Positions 8,079-15,232 of a stretch of 64,000 nucleotides of DNA are shown one piece after another. The notes beneath the pieces are model-generated. The model did not search any database. It saw only the letters and a program-made list of their open reading frames with translations, and was not told where the DNA came from. Both the position numbers and the translations under genes were made by a program. This stretch comes from Marinobacter caseinilyticus (GTDB taxonomy: Bacteria; Pseudomonadota; Gammaproteobacteria; Pseudomonadales; Oleiphilaceae): positions 1-64,000 of the forward strand of contig NZ_WUQJ01000018.1 in the NCBI RefSeq assembly GCF_011074955.1, in the 5' to 3' direction. Every line of letters begins with the position of its first letter. Within the stretch, counting starts at the first letter, position 1.

Positions 8079-9482
8079 ATGGACGACTGGCAGGAATGCC
8101 TCAGCCCGCTTTGCCAAACCGCGCTGCAACACGCACGAAACAATGTCCTGGACCGGGGTGGTCTTGCCATCACCGTTGAGGACTATCTGCTGGCCCTGAT
8201 GGACAGCGTTCCTTCCATTACTGCGTTCCTGCGACGGCGCGGCATCGATATGGATGAGCTCACACGCACCATCCAGTGTGAGCAGCCGATCGTGACCGCA
8301 ATCAGTGGCGACGGCATGCTGTCGTCCCAGCTCCAGTATTGGCTCGCCACCGCTCATGAAGCGTCAGAGACTGCGTGGCTTGATTGGCCACGGCTCTTGA
8401 GCGCCCTGGTGCGCCAGTCGGAGCGCTTGTCCGGCAAGGCGTATGTCGCCGTGTTGGAGCAGGTAGAGCACTGGCCATCGGATGAGACCATGGGGCGAGA
8501 CCGGGGTGCTTCCCGCTCGGTCGACACCCAGCCCTCGATCATTTCGGATCCTGCGTGGCTGCAATTGGCTGAGGACGTGTCGGTCCTGGTGTCAGCCCAA
8601 CCCAAGGCCGTCGTGTGGTTGCAGGGGCCGTCCGGCAGCGGCAAAACCACGTGGCTGAAAGCGTTGGGCGCTTCACTGAACCGCCGCTATTTAATGCTGG
8701 ACCTGCGGCGGGAAACGGAAATCATGGCTTCCGTTGAATCCGTGATGCCGCACGCTGAGAATGGCCGCTGCGACCCTCCGCTGTTGGTGCTCGACAATGT
8801 CTCACCAGCGGACCTGGGAGTATTGCTGTTGGATGGTGCGAGCGTGGCCGCTCACTTGGTGCCCGGCCACGAGGGACCAATTCTGATGCTAAGCGCGGCG
8901 GTGGAGCCAGAGGCTGTGGTCAATCTTGAGTGCCGGCTGGGTCGCAGGCTGCTTCCAATCGGTATGCCGTTGGTAAGCTCTTCGCAAATGCTGGCGATCG
9001 TCACGGCCCACCAACCGGTGATTGAGCGTCAATGGGGCGTTGAAATCAATGGGGGTGTTCTGGGCTACGTGAGCTCCCATGCCTGTTTAAGGGGCATGAC
9101 ACCCGGGGTGGCTATTGAGTGGGTGTCGCGGGCAGCGGCGAGGATGGCGTTGTGGGCACAGCAGGGGCCGACGGAACTTCGTCGCCTCACGGGGGAGCAA
9201 CAAACGCTCCGCAGGCAACTACTGGTCGCCATTGCCCGTCACCAGCCGGTTGCCGAGTTGGAGCGGGCAATCGACGCACTGTCTGCTGAGCTGGATGCTC
9301 AGCAGGATTCCTGGAGTAAGGCGCTGCAAAGCAAGGTCGCCCGCCAGGTGACCCTGGCCCAGGTCAAGGCGGAGCTTGAACACTGGCCCGATGGTCAGGG
9401 AATTCCGGCGTCAGAGCCGGCTAAACCCTATCGGGAATGCGCCCTGGGTGACGCAGGCCAGGATTGGCCTCTTGGGCCGTGA
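8079..9482 (+). CDS. ClpB/ClpV-like single-ring AAA+ protein, D2 domain absent
   Basis: This 467-residue protein has no standard name. Residues about 1-140 look like a diverged Clp N-domain. A Walker A motif GPSGSGKT follows at residues 183-190. The Walker B position reads LLVLDN (residues 235-240), so the usual catalytic Glu is Asn. Further on, GVEINGGVLGYV and PGVAIEWVSRAAARM align by eye with the ClpB D1 blocks HHGV-I-D-AL and PDKAIDLLDEAAAR. A short coiled-coil start of a middle domain comes next, then the protein ends where ClpB would continue to D2. ATG 8079 is preferred because AGGGAG lies 5 bases before it; an upstream GTG at 8043 lacks this. ATP binding is likely. Hydrolysis is doubtful and the partner is unknown. 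Confidence 0.65.
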   Translation: MDDWQECLSPLCQTALQHARNNVLDRGGLAITVEDYLLALMDSVPSITAFLRRRGIDMDELTRTIQCEQPIVTAISGDGMLSSQLQYWLATAHEASETAWLDWPRLLSALVRQSERLSGKAYVAVLEQVEHWPSDETMGRDRGASRSVDTQPSIISDPAWLQLAEDVSVLVSAQPKAVVWLQGPSGSGKTTWLKALGASLNRRYLMLDLRRETEIMASVESVMPHAENGRCDPPLLVLDNVSPADLGVLLLDGASVAAHLVPGHEGPILMLSAAVEPEAVVNLECRLGRRLLPIGMPLVSSSQMLAIVTAHQPVIERQWGVEINGGVLGYVSSHACLRGMTPGVAIEWVSRAAARMALWAQQGPTELRRLTGEQQTLRRQLLVAIARHQPVAELERAIDALSAELDAQQDSWSKALQSKVARQVTLAQVKAELEHWPDGQGIPASEPAKPYRECALGDAGQDWPLGP

Positions 9483-9496
9483 TCCTCCCTATGTTG

Positions 9497-9573
9497 TTTG
9501 GTGTTGGGTGTTTGGTGTTGGGTGTTGGGTGTTGGGTGCTGGGTGCGGGGTGTTAGGTGTTAGGTGTTAGGTG
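9497..9573. repeat. Heptanucleotide tandem array (11 units)
   Basis: Eleven consecutive 7-base units follow the pattern TTGGGTG: four variants (TTTGGTG, TTGGGTG, CTGGGTG/CGGGGTG, TTAGGTG) run in blocks. The array starts 14 bases after the ClpB-like stop. The last three units are all TTAGGTG, suggesting slippage-driven growth. Confidence 0.92.
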
Positions 9574-9595
9574 CTTGGCCATTACCGGATGGCCG

Positions 9596-9624
9596 GCACA
9601 TCGGGCGCATAATGTCCGATGTGC
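9596..9624. promoter_or_regulatory. Palindrome upstream of the small hypothetical gene
   Basis: A perfect 9-bp inverted repeat, GCACATCGG (9596-9604) and CCGATGTGC (9616-9624), has an 11-base centre. There is no T-tract. It ends about 60 bases before the next gene, where an operator or leader hairpin could be placed. Function is not established. Confidence 0.45.
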
Positions 9625-9686
9625 TTGCGACCGTGGCTTGGCGCAGTCACTATGAGCGCTGCCGACTTTGACGGGAGGAGATGTGG

Positions 9687-10064
9687 GTGCGCGATTTGGA
9701 AATCTATATACGTGATATCAAGCCGGGACAAGTTTCTGGCTGGCTTAAAAATCACTTGAGTGCATTGACGCTGGCGGACGCGACTGCCATCGACAAAGCC
9801 ATCATTGGCGTGGGCCAATATCATGACGCCAACGTTCGGATCAGTGTATACCCTGAGGCATTCGGTAAGCGCTATGCCTGTCTGATTATCGAGGGTGAGG
9901 AGTTGCCTTGGGTGTCCGATCTTGATTTTGCCCGCAGTGGCTGGCGAGCATTGGACACCGAAATCAGGTGCAGTCCGGGAGACTGGAAAGAAGGTGAACC
10001 GGTGGCAGACGAAAAGTGGTGGCGGCTGGATGATCGCGGCGAGCAATTGGTTGTGTGGAACTGA
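9687..10064 (+). CDS. Hypothetical protein, about 125 residues
   Basis: I do not recognise a family. The protein is soluble and acidic, with a mixed alpha/beta composition. It has an N-terminal DLEIYIRDIKPGQVSGWL and a Trp-rich C-terminal half (ELPWVSD, SGWRALD, EKWWRLDD, VVWN). GGAGG at 9674-9678 lies 8 bases before the GTG at 9687 but only 2 before an in-frame ATG at 9681, so GTG is preferred; the two starts differ by two residues. It stands alone, downstream of a heptamer array and a palindrome and convergent with the cold-shock-domain gene. Coding quality and a good ribosome binding site support a real gene. Confidence 0.6.
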   Translation: MRDLEIYIRDIKPGQVSGWLKNHLSALTLADATAIDKAIIGVGQYHDANVRISVYPEAFGKRYACLIIEGEELPWVSDLDFARSGWRALDTEIRCSPGDWKEGEPVADEKWWRLDDRGEQLVVWN

Positions 10065-10123
10065 GGCGGTTAAAGCGTGGTTTGAAAAAAAACAGGGGTT
10101 AGCGCTTAGGCAGGGCAAGCGAG

Positions 10124-10154
10124 GTTTAGCGCCTGCCGATTGCAGGCGCTAAAC
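10124..10154. terminator. Perfect hairpin between two convergent genes
   Basis: A 13-bp perfect stem (10124-10136 with 10142-10154) and a 5-base loop lie between the small hypothetical gene and the cold-shock-domain gene. On the minus strand eight consecutive T follow, but about 30 bases further on (10085-10092), so this is not a textbook intrinsic terminator. Bidirectional 3'-end formation is the most likely role. Confidence 0.6.
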
Positions 10155-10165
10155 ACGGGCGAAGC

Positions 10166-10735
10166 TTAGTCGCTCAGGATAGACACGTTGTCTGCCTGGA
10201 GCCCTTTATCCGCCTCAACAACCGTGAAGCGTACCAGCTGTCCCTGACGCAGGACCCGACGACCACGGCCACGAATGGCGCGGAAGTGAACAAAGACCTC
10301 GTCTCCACTGTCACGGACAATGAAACCAAAACCTTTCTTGACGTTAAACCACTTGACGGTGCCTTCCTCATCGCCTTCCGGGCCTGAGTCGTCCATGCCG
10401 TCATCGTCATCATCATCGTAATGATCGTTTGAATAATTGTTCGCCTGATTGTTTGTATGACGACGCGGTTCGCTGCGGCGGTTCGGTTGACGTTGAGCAA
10501 ATGCCACCGTGAAAAAGCCTGCCAGGCCAAACAAAACAAATGCGATGATGTACGCAGAGATGCCCTGCGCGCTGCCCAGAACAAATGGTGCATTGCTGGC
10601 CAATTCACTGGAGCCAGACTGGGATAAAATCTGAAAGACTTCCGGGGTGAAGGTCAGTAGAGCAAAAGCAAGTATAAATGGTGATGGAATGGCGATCAGG
10701 ATGGCTAAAAAGATCGCTTTAGCTGGATTACGCAT
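10166..10735 (-). CDS. Membrane-anchored cold-shock-domain protein
   Basis: This 189-residue fusion has two N-terminal hydrophobic helices (about residues 6-26 and 55-80). A basic-then-acidic linker with a run of six Asp follows, then a C-terminal CspA-type OB fold of about 65 residues. The cold-shock domain shows [15 protein letters not shown] (RNP1) and EVFVHF (RNP2), the nucleic-acid-binding surfaces. The expected topology places the RNA-binding domain at the inner face of the membrane. The second ATG (10735) is preferred because GGAG lies about 10-12 bases ahead; ATG 10753 has none. An inverted repeat sits in the leader. The domain call is certain; the role in cold or membrane-localised RNA handling is inference. 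Confidence 0.85.
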   Translation of the reverse strand: MRNPAKAIFLAILIAIPSPFILAFALLTFTPEVFQILSQSGSSELASNAPFVLGSAQGISAYIIAFVLFGLAGFFTVAFAQRQPNRRSEPRRHTNNQANNYSNDHYDDDDDDGMDDSGPEGDEEGTVKWFNVKKGFGFIVRDSGDEVFVHFRAIRGRGRRVLRQGQLVRFTVVEADKGLQADNVSILSD

Positions 10736-11086
10736 TGACGGGATACTCTCCATTATTCAACAAATAACAATAAAAACTGCGCATCAGGTAAACTTGGTTA
10801 ATCAAATATGACCTTCAGGATGCGCAGTCGATGAAAACCGTCGTCAAGACCCCATAGGCATCTGGTCCGACGGTGCAAAAGCGGCATCATATCAGATAAC
10901 CATTAACACTGACTAAGGAACCGACGTGCAATGTCGCCATTGGTGAGTATTTAACCGCCTATTGGTGCCAAAGTAGGACACAAATAATGCATATGGCTTG
11001 TCTTCAGGCTGGAGTCCATACAACATTCCTGTTGTTAAGTGGCCTTAGCACAATGCTCGATTTCGCCAAACGGTAGATAGACAACG
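10736..11086. other. 351-base divergent region between the cold-shock-domain gene and slyX
   Basis: The region holds the leader of the minus-strand cold-shock-domain gene with the inverted repeat at 10776-10828. On the other side it holds the slyX upstream region. No additional gene is evident. Both promoters must be here, but I cannot place either with confidence. Confidence 0.55.
10776..10828 (-). promoter_or_regulatory. Inverted repeat in the leader of the cold-shock-domain gene
   Basis: ACTGCGCATC (10776-10785) and GATGCGCAGT (10819-10828) are perfect 10-base complements with a 33-base centre, placed 40-93 bases upstream of the chosen start. cspA-type mRNAs are known for long structured leaders. 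Here the fold is seen, but a regulatory role is inferred. Confidence 0.5.
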
Positions 11087-11305
11087 ATGACGAACCAAAC
11101 CATTGAAGCACGGCTTGACGAACTGGAAACGCGATTGGCATTCCAGGACGACATGATCAGTGCCCTGAACGAGCAAGTGGCACAGCAGGAACTGGACATC
11201 CGCAAATTATGGGAAGCGAAGCAGCATTTGAAAAAGCAGTTGTCCGAAGTGTCCCCATCGAACATCAGAAGTGACGCCGACGAAGCGCCCCCGCCGCACT
11301 ATTGA
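11087..11305 (+). CDS. slyX: SlyX family protein
   Basis: This 72-residue protein is almost entirely coiled coil. It begins with IEARLDELETRLAFQDD and ends with a polar tail rich in Pro and His (PPPHY), which is the usual SlyX layout. The name comes from proximity to slyD in Escherichia coli; no biochemical role is established. Length and sequence match the family closely. It is monocistronic here, with the amidase gene convergent downstream. Confidence 0.9.
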   Translation: MTNQTIEARLDELETRLAFQDDMISALNEQVAQQELDIRKLWEAKQHLKKQLSEVSPSNIRSDADEAPPPHY

Positions 11306-11481
11306 GACGTAAAAAGTCTTAAAGTCGGACTAAGTCCTGCTAAGCCATGGGATGAGTACGAGGCAAGAAGCAGGCGGCGCCCCCGTCATCCGCTTTGACG
11401 TGAGCAAACCGTACCGTTTCAAAATACGGGGACGGCTTTCGCCACGATTTGCCTGTTAGCACGGTTTCAGGCGATCCGACG

Positions 11482-12957
11482 TCAGAATCCGGCCGGCGGT
11501 TTGAATCCTGCCAGTCCATTGTCTTCCAGTAATTGGGCGAATCTCAACGTGGTGAGATCTGTCCCGGGGGCACCGATTACCTGAATACTGTATGGCAAAC
11601 CCGCTGGTGTCCGACCGACGGGGACCGAGGTTGCCGGCAGACCAAGCAGTGTCGCCAGGGCAATCCAGCAGAACTGATCCAGGTAGGCGCGTGGGCTGCC
11701 ATTTACCTGTATACGGCGTTTGAAGGGGGGATGGCTGTGATCGTGAGGGATGGCCGCGGTTGGCGTTATGGGTGTCAGTAAGACATCAAACTCCTCAAAC
11801 AGGCTCTCAATGCTGACGCGCATTTTTTCGCGGGTTTCCTGCCAGCTTAACCATTCGTGGATGGGTTGATTCACGCCGCGACCATAGTCGCCCAGTCCTG
11901 CGGTCACCGGGCCGAAGTATTTTAAGAGTGGTTCCAGTCGGGCGACCCAGCGCATCTGGCGTCGTTGTTTTGGCGTCAGCGATGTGCTGAGCAGGCTGCC
12001 GAGCAAATTGAAATAGACCGGCATGATGTGACTCAGGTCCAGCAATTCGTGACGTGCCTTGGCAACCAGGGCGCCTTGTTGCTCAAGGGCGGCGGTAAGG
12101 TTTTGATAACCGTCGCTGAGTGTCTGGTCAATAGGGCACAGGGGGTCCTGCAGCCAGTGAGCCACCCGCGCCTGGTCGAGCCGTTCCAGCCTGGCCGGTT
12201 CCATATCAAGGCGCCACAGGCGACCGTCCGGTTTGCGTGGCCCCGCGATAACCTTAAGCAACAGTTCCAGGTCTTTGGCGTTGCGGGCAATGGGGCCGCC
12301 TTCCGCCAGGTCTGGTTGTGTTTCGGTGCCGGGCGGGCCCGGGATATGACCACGGAAGGACACTAACCGGCGGCTGGGTTTGTGACCAAAAACACCACAA
12401 AAGTGCGCGGGCGTACGAATGGAGCCGGCCAAATCACTGCCAACTTCCAGAGCGGTGAAGCCGGATGCGAGCGCCGCTGCCGCCCCGCCTGACGAGCCCC
12501 CCGGAGTATGACCCGGATGATAGGGGTTGTTGGTGACGCCAAATAACTTGTTGTAACTCTGAATGTCGGTGGCGTAAATCGGCACGTTGGTCTTGCCGAA
12601 CACGATGGCGCCCGCGTCCGCCATGCGCTGGACAACGTCGGCGTGGCGCCGGGGAACATAATCTTTCAATGCCGGTGCACCGGCGGTGCACTTCATGCCG
12701 GCTACCTCCCAGGTGTCCTTTACGGTCAGGGGCAGGCCATGCAATGGGCCCAGGATGTCGCCGGCTTGCCGGCGCTCGTCGGCCTGACCTGCCTGCGCCA
12801 GGGCGGCATCGGGTGTCAGCGTGACAACGGCATTGATCGCCTTGTTGTGGGCGTTAATCCGATCGAGGAATGCGTGTGTCAGCTCAACGCTGGAGAGGGT
12901 GCCGGCGTGTAACTCGTCTACCAGCTGGTGCGCGGGTCGATAATAAAGTGGAAGCAT
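11482..12957 (-). CDS. Amidase (amidase signature family)
   Basis: This 491-residue enzyme hydrolyses a carboxamide or related bond; the substrate is unknown. The Ser-cisSer-Lys triad is visible: the Lys in LTVKDTWEVAG, a Ser in the GGSSGGAAAALASG loop, and the nucleophile in VGSDLAGSIRTPAHFCGVFG. The last motif carries DLAGS in place of the more common DIGGS. The ATG at 12957 is preferred because AGAGG lies 7 bases upstream; the longer GTG start at 12987 would add ten residues. No signal peptide is seen, so the protein is probably cytoplasmic. It has no functional partner nearby. The relation to fatty-acid-amide or indole-acetamide hydrolases cannot be resolved. Confidence 0.88.
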   Translation of the reverse strand: MLPLYYRPAHQLVDELHAGTLSSVELTHAFLDRINAHNKAINAVVTLTPDAALAQAGQADERRQAGDILGPLHGLPLTVKDTWEVAGMKCTAGAPALKDYVPRRHADVVQRMADAGAIVFGKTNVPIYATDIQSYNKLFGVTNNPYHPGHTPGGSSGGAAAALASGFTALEVGSDLAGSIRTPAHFCGVFGHKPSRRLVSFRGHIPGPPGTETQPDLAEGGPIARNAKDLELLLKVIAGPRKPDGRLWRLDMEPARLERLDQARVAHWLQDPLCPIDQTLSDGYQNLTAALEQQGALVAKARHELLDLSHIMPVYFNLLGSLLSTSLTPKQRRQMRWVARLEPLLKYFGPVTAGLGDYGRGVNQPIHEWLSWQETREKMRVSIESLFEEFDVLLTPITPTAAIPHDHSHPPFKRRIQVNGSPRAYLDQFCWIALATLLGLPATSVPVGRTPAGLPYSIQVIGAPGTDLTTLRFAQLLEDNGLAGFKPPAGF

Positions 12958-13060
12958 GGTGTTGCCTCTGTGCGGGTCCGGAATCACAAATCAAAGAATG
13001 ATCGGCATTTAAGCGAACCCCTCTGACAATGTAAAGCGGATGCTTTAATGGGTGCAAAAG

Positions 13061-14062
13061 CTAAAGCTCTTGCCGCCAGTGCTTGACCCTGACCTGTTTT
13101 TTTATTGCTTCGATTATTTCATCCAGAAGCTTGACCAGTTCCTTGTTTTCTACTTCCGTGCCGTCTTCGAGGGGTGTGGGAAGGAAGACGTTCACGATGT
13201 CTTCAATGAACGCGTGGTTCCGCGTGGAGGCCAGATCGTCCAGAATCTGGTGAATGACGGTAGCCACGATATCTCCGACTGCTTCTTCCAGCGTCTCCTG
13301 AATGGTGGGACCGACGACGGGTAAGAATCGTAGCCGTGACAGCTCGACATTCTGCTGCAGTGCATTGTCAACGCGCCCTTCAAGGTAAATGCGCAGGGCT
13401 CCCCGATTCGGGACATAGCCTTCTTCCGCCGCCTGGGCAACGCGCGCCGATATCCAGTCGGAAATCATCTCGCGCCTTGGAAACAGTATGTCGTTTTGAA
13501 TCCGGTCAAACAGCGGCGAGCCTTGATTAATCTCGTTCTGGGCACCCGATAGCACTTTGATGACGATACGGTCGGACAACTCTTCCATGAAGGCTTCATA
13601 GTAAAAGTTGAAGAACTGGTAGACCCGCGTATTGGTGAGGTCGATGATCTTGTATTGCTGCAACCGGTAGATAATTGAAAATACCCGAAGGATACGCAAA
13701 AACCGCAGGGAGCCGACGGGAATGCAACCAATCAGGTCGTACCAGTGTATGAAGGGATAGAAGTACCAGCGAGCGTAGAGTTTTGTTTTCAGAGCATACG
13801 CCCAGCGTACGAAAAATTCGGTCAGGAAAACCGCAACGAAAATCAGATCGTAAAAAATGAAATTGCGATGAATGGGTTGGTAAAACTGTTGAACCGACGG
13901 CGTATAGGCTGCCAGCAAGTCCTGAACGCCTTCAAAGCTGTAAAGCGAATCGAAAATGATAAACGCGATATTGATGATCAACAGCCCGAGCATCACGAAA
14001 TCGACAATGAACCAGATGAGCTGGTGACTGGATTTGAGGTTCTGTCGGTTAATCGTAAACAT
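13061..14062 (-). CDS. Voltage-sensor-like membrane protein without a pore domain
   Basis: This 333-residue protein begins with four membrane segments resembling S1-S4 of voltage-gated channels: S1 near residues 15-40, S2 near 68-90 (ending FLTEFFVRWAY), S3 near 103-117 (HWYDLIGCIPV), and an S4-like helix LRFLRILRVF with Arg every third residue. No S5-pore-S6 or selectivity filter follows. The remaining about 190 residues are hydrophilic and helical (e.g. VGPTIQETLEEAVGDIVATV). Automatic pipelines would call it an ion transporter. The poreless layout is more like a voltage-sensor-only protein. Substrate and function are unknown. It is monocistronic. Confidence 0.7.
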   Translation of the reverse strand: MFTINRQNLKSSHQLIWFIVDFVMLGLLIINIAFIIFDSLYSFEGVQDLLAAYTPSVQQFYQPIHRNFIFYDLIFVAVFLTEFFVRWAYALKTKLYARWYFYPFIHWYDLIGCIPVGSLRFLRILRVFSIIYRLQQYKIIDLTNTRVYQFFNFYYEAFMEELSDRIVIKVLSGAQNEINQGSPLFDRIQNDILFPRREMISDWISARVAQAAEEGYVPNRGALRIYLEGRVDNALQQNVELSRLRFLPVVGPTIQETLEEAVGDIVATVIHQILDDLASTRNHAFIEDIVNVFLPTPLEDGTEVENKELVKLLDEIIEAIKKQVRVKHWRQEL

Positions 14063-14548
14063 CTAGCGTCTCGTCCGGTTGACTCGTTGATCGACTGCGC
14101 GACGTACTGCGCGACGTGGAGGCCTGTGGTGTTACGCCCTCAGTGGCTCAATAGGTTAATGAATTAACCGGGTCAGACACCAGCGAGGATTTCGGCTAAG
14201 CCGTATACGTTTCAACGCACTAGACTAGCTTATTTAAACGCTGGCGACGACTTGCCCAACGACGGAGGCAATGCCGGCCAGTGATTTCATCCGGGGTATT
14301 ACCGGGTTCAGGGCATCTGGCTTGGCTGGGCGACCACCGTGGTATTCGGGTACCTCTTCCGGGGCAGGCATTGATCATGCTGCCATGAAGGACGAAAACC
14401 AATGCCATAAATCACTGTTTCGTTGGGCGAAGGTGTCAGCGGGAGGGGGCAGTTTGCCATGGATTAACTTGACCCCGGACGGGTAAACTCACAGGGTGTG
14501 ACGGTGCCGGATTACTGGCCGTGGCTTTATCAATCTTGGAGATCGCGA
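14063..14548. other. 486-base region without a recognised gene
   Basis: The region lies between the divergent voltage-sensor-like gene and trhA. Short open frames at 14220-14408 (minus) and 14271-14486 (plus) show no family resemblance and no good ribosome binding site. No strong palindrome or promoter box was found. Confidence 0.5.
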
Positions 14549-15232
14549 GTGTCAGAATCAGGGTTGGCCCCATCCTCTGCCTGCGTTGACGGCGAGTATT
14601 CCAGGGCAGAAGAATGGATAAATCAGGTAACCCATGGGCTGGCGGCGGTCTTTAGCATCGTCGGTATGGTGGCACTGGTGGCATTGGCGGCGCCCAGTCA
14701 GGACATCTGGAAGATAACCGGCCTGAGCATCTACGGGGCGAGTTTGACGCTGCTGTTCATGGCCTCCACTTTTTATCATTCCGCACGTCGGCCGGGCGTT
14801 CGGCGGCTGTTCAAGATGCTCGACCATTGTGCAATTTTTGTATTGATTGCAGGCACCTATACACCATTTTTGCTCGTCAACATGCGCGGACCAACGGGCT
14901 GGATTCTGTTTGGTGTTGTTTGGGGGTTGGCTTTGGCCGGGATTACCTTAAAGCTGGTGTTCGGACACCGATTCCAAATAGTCCAGATGGTGATCTACCT
15001 GTCCATGGGCTGGTTGATCGTATTTGCTTTCGGCGACTTGCTCGACAGCGTTAATACGCTGGGCGTCGGGTTGGTGGTTGCTGGCGGTATAACCTATACA
15101 CTGGGTATTGTGTTTTATCTGGTGGAGAGAATTCCTTTCAATCACGCCATCTGGCATGTCTTCGTGATGGGTGGCAGTGCTTGTCACTTTTTCGCTATTT
15201 ATCACGGAGTCCTGAACGGTCACTTATCCTGA
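14549..15232 (+). CDS. trhA: Hemolysin III / PAQR family membrane protein TrhA
   Basis: This 227-residue inner-membrane protein has seven predicted helices. Family markers are EEWINQVTHGLAAV at the start, STFYHS in TM3 (metal-ligand His region), DHCAIFVLIAGTYTPF, and the distal HVFVMGGSACHFFAIYHGV with paired His. PAQR proteins form a zinc-site seven-helix bundle. Bacterial members such as E. coli YqfA/TrhA have been linked to membrane-fluidity control. GTG 14549 is preferred, because GGAG lies 7 bases before it; an upstream GTG at 14498 would add 17 non-conserved residues. The stop overlaps the tamA start (TGATG). Confidence 0.88.
   Translation: MSESGLAPSSACVDGEYSRAEEWINQVTHGLAAVFSIVGMVALVALAAPSQDIWKITGLSIYGASLTLLFMASTFYHSARRPGVRRLFKMLDHCAIFVLIAGTYTPFLLVNMRGPTGWILFGVVWGLALAGITLKLVFGHRFQIVQMVIYLSMGWLIVFAFGDLLDSVNTLGVGLVVAGGITYTLGIVFYLVERIPFNHAIWHVFVMGGSACHFFAIYHGVLNGHLS

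Noticed and set aside
8079..9482. Reading the ClpB-like gene as type VI secretion ClpV (TssH)
   Set aside because: No other type VI gene is in the window, and the protein lacks the second AAA+ domain needed for ClpV.
9497..9573. CRISPR array or clustered repeats
   Set aside because: Units of 7 bases are directly joined with no spacers and there are no cas genes; it is simple tandem DNA.
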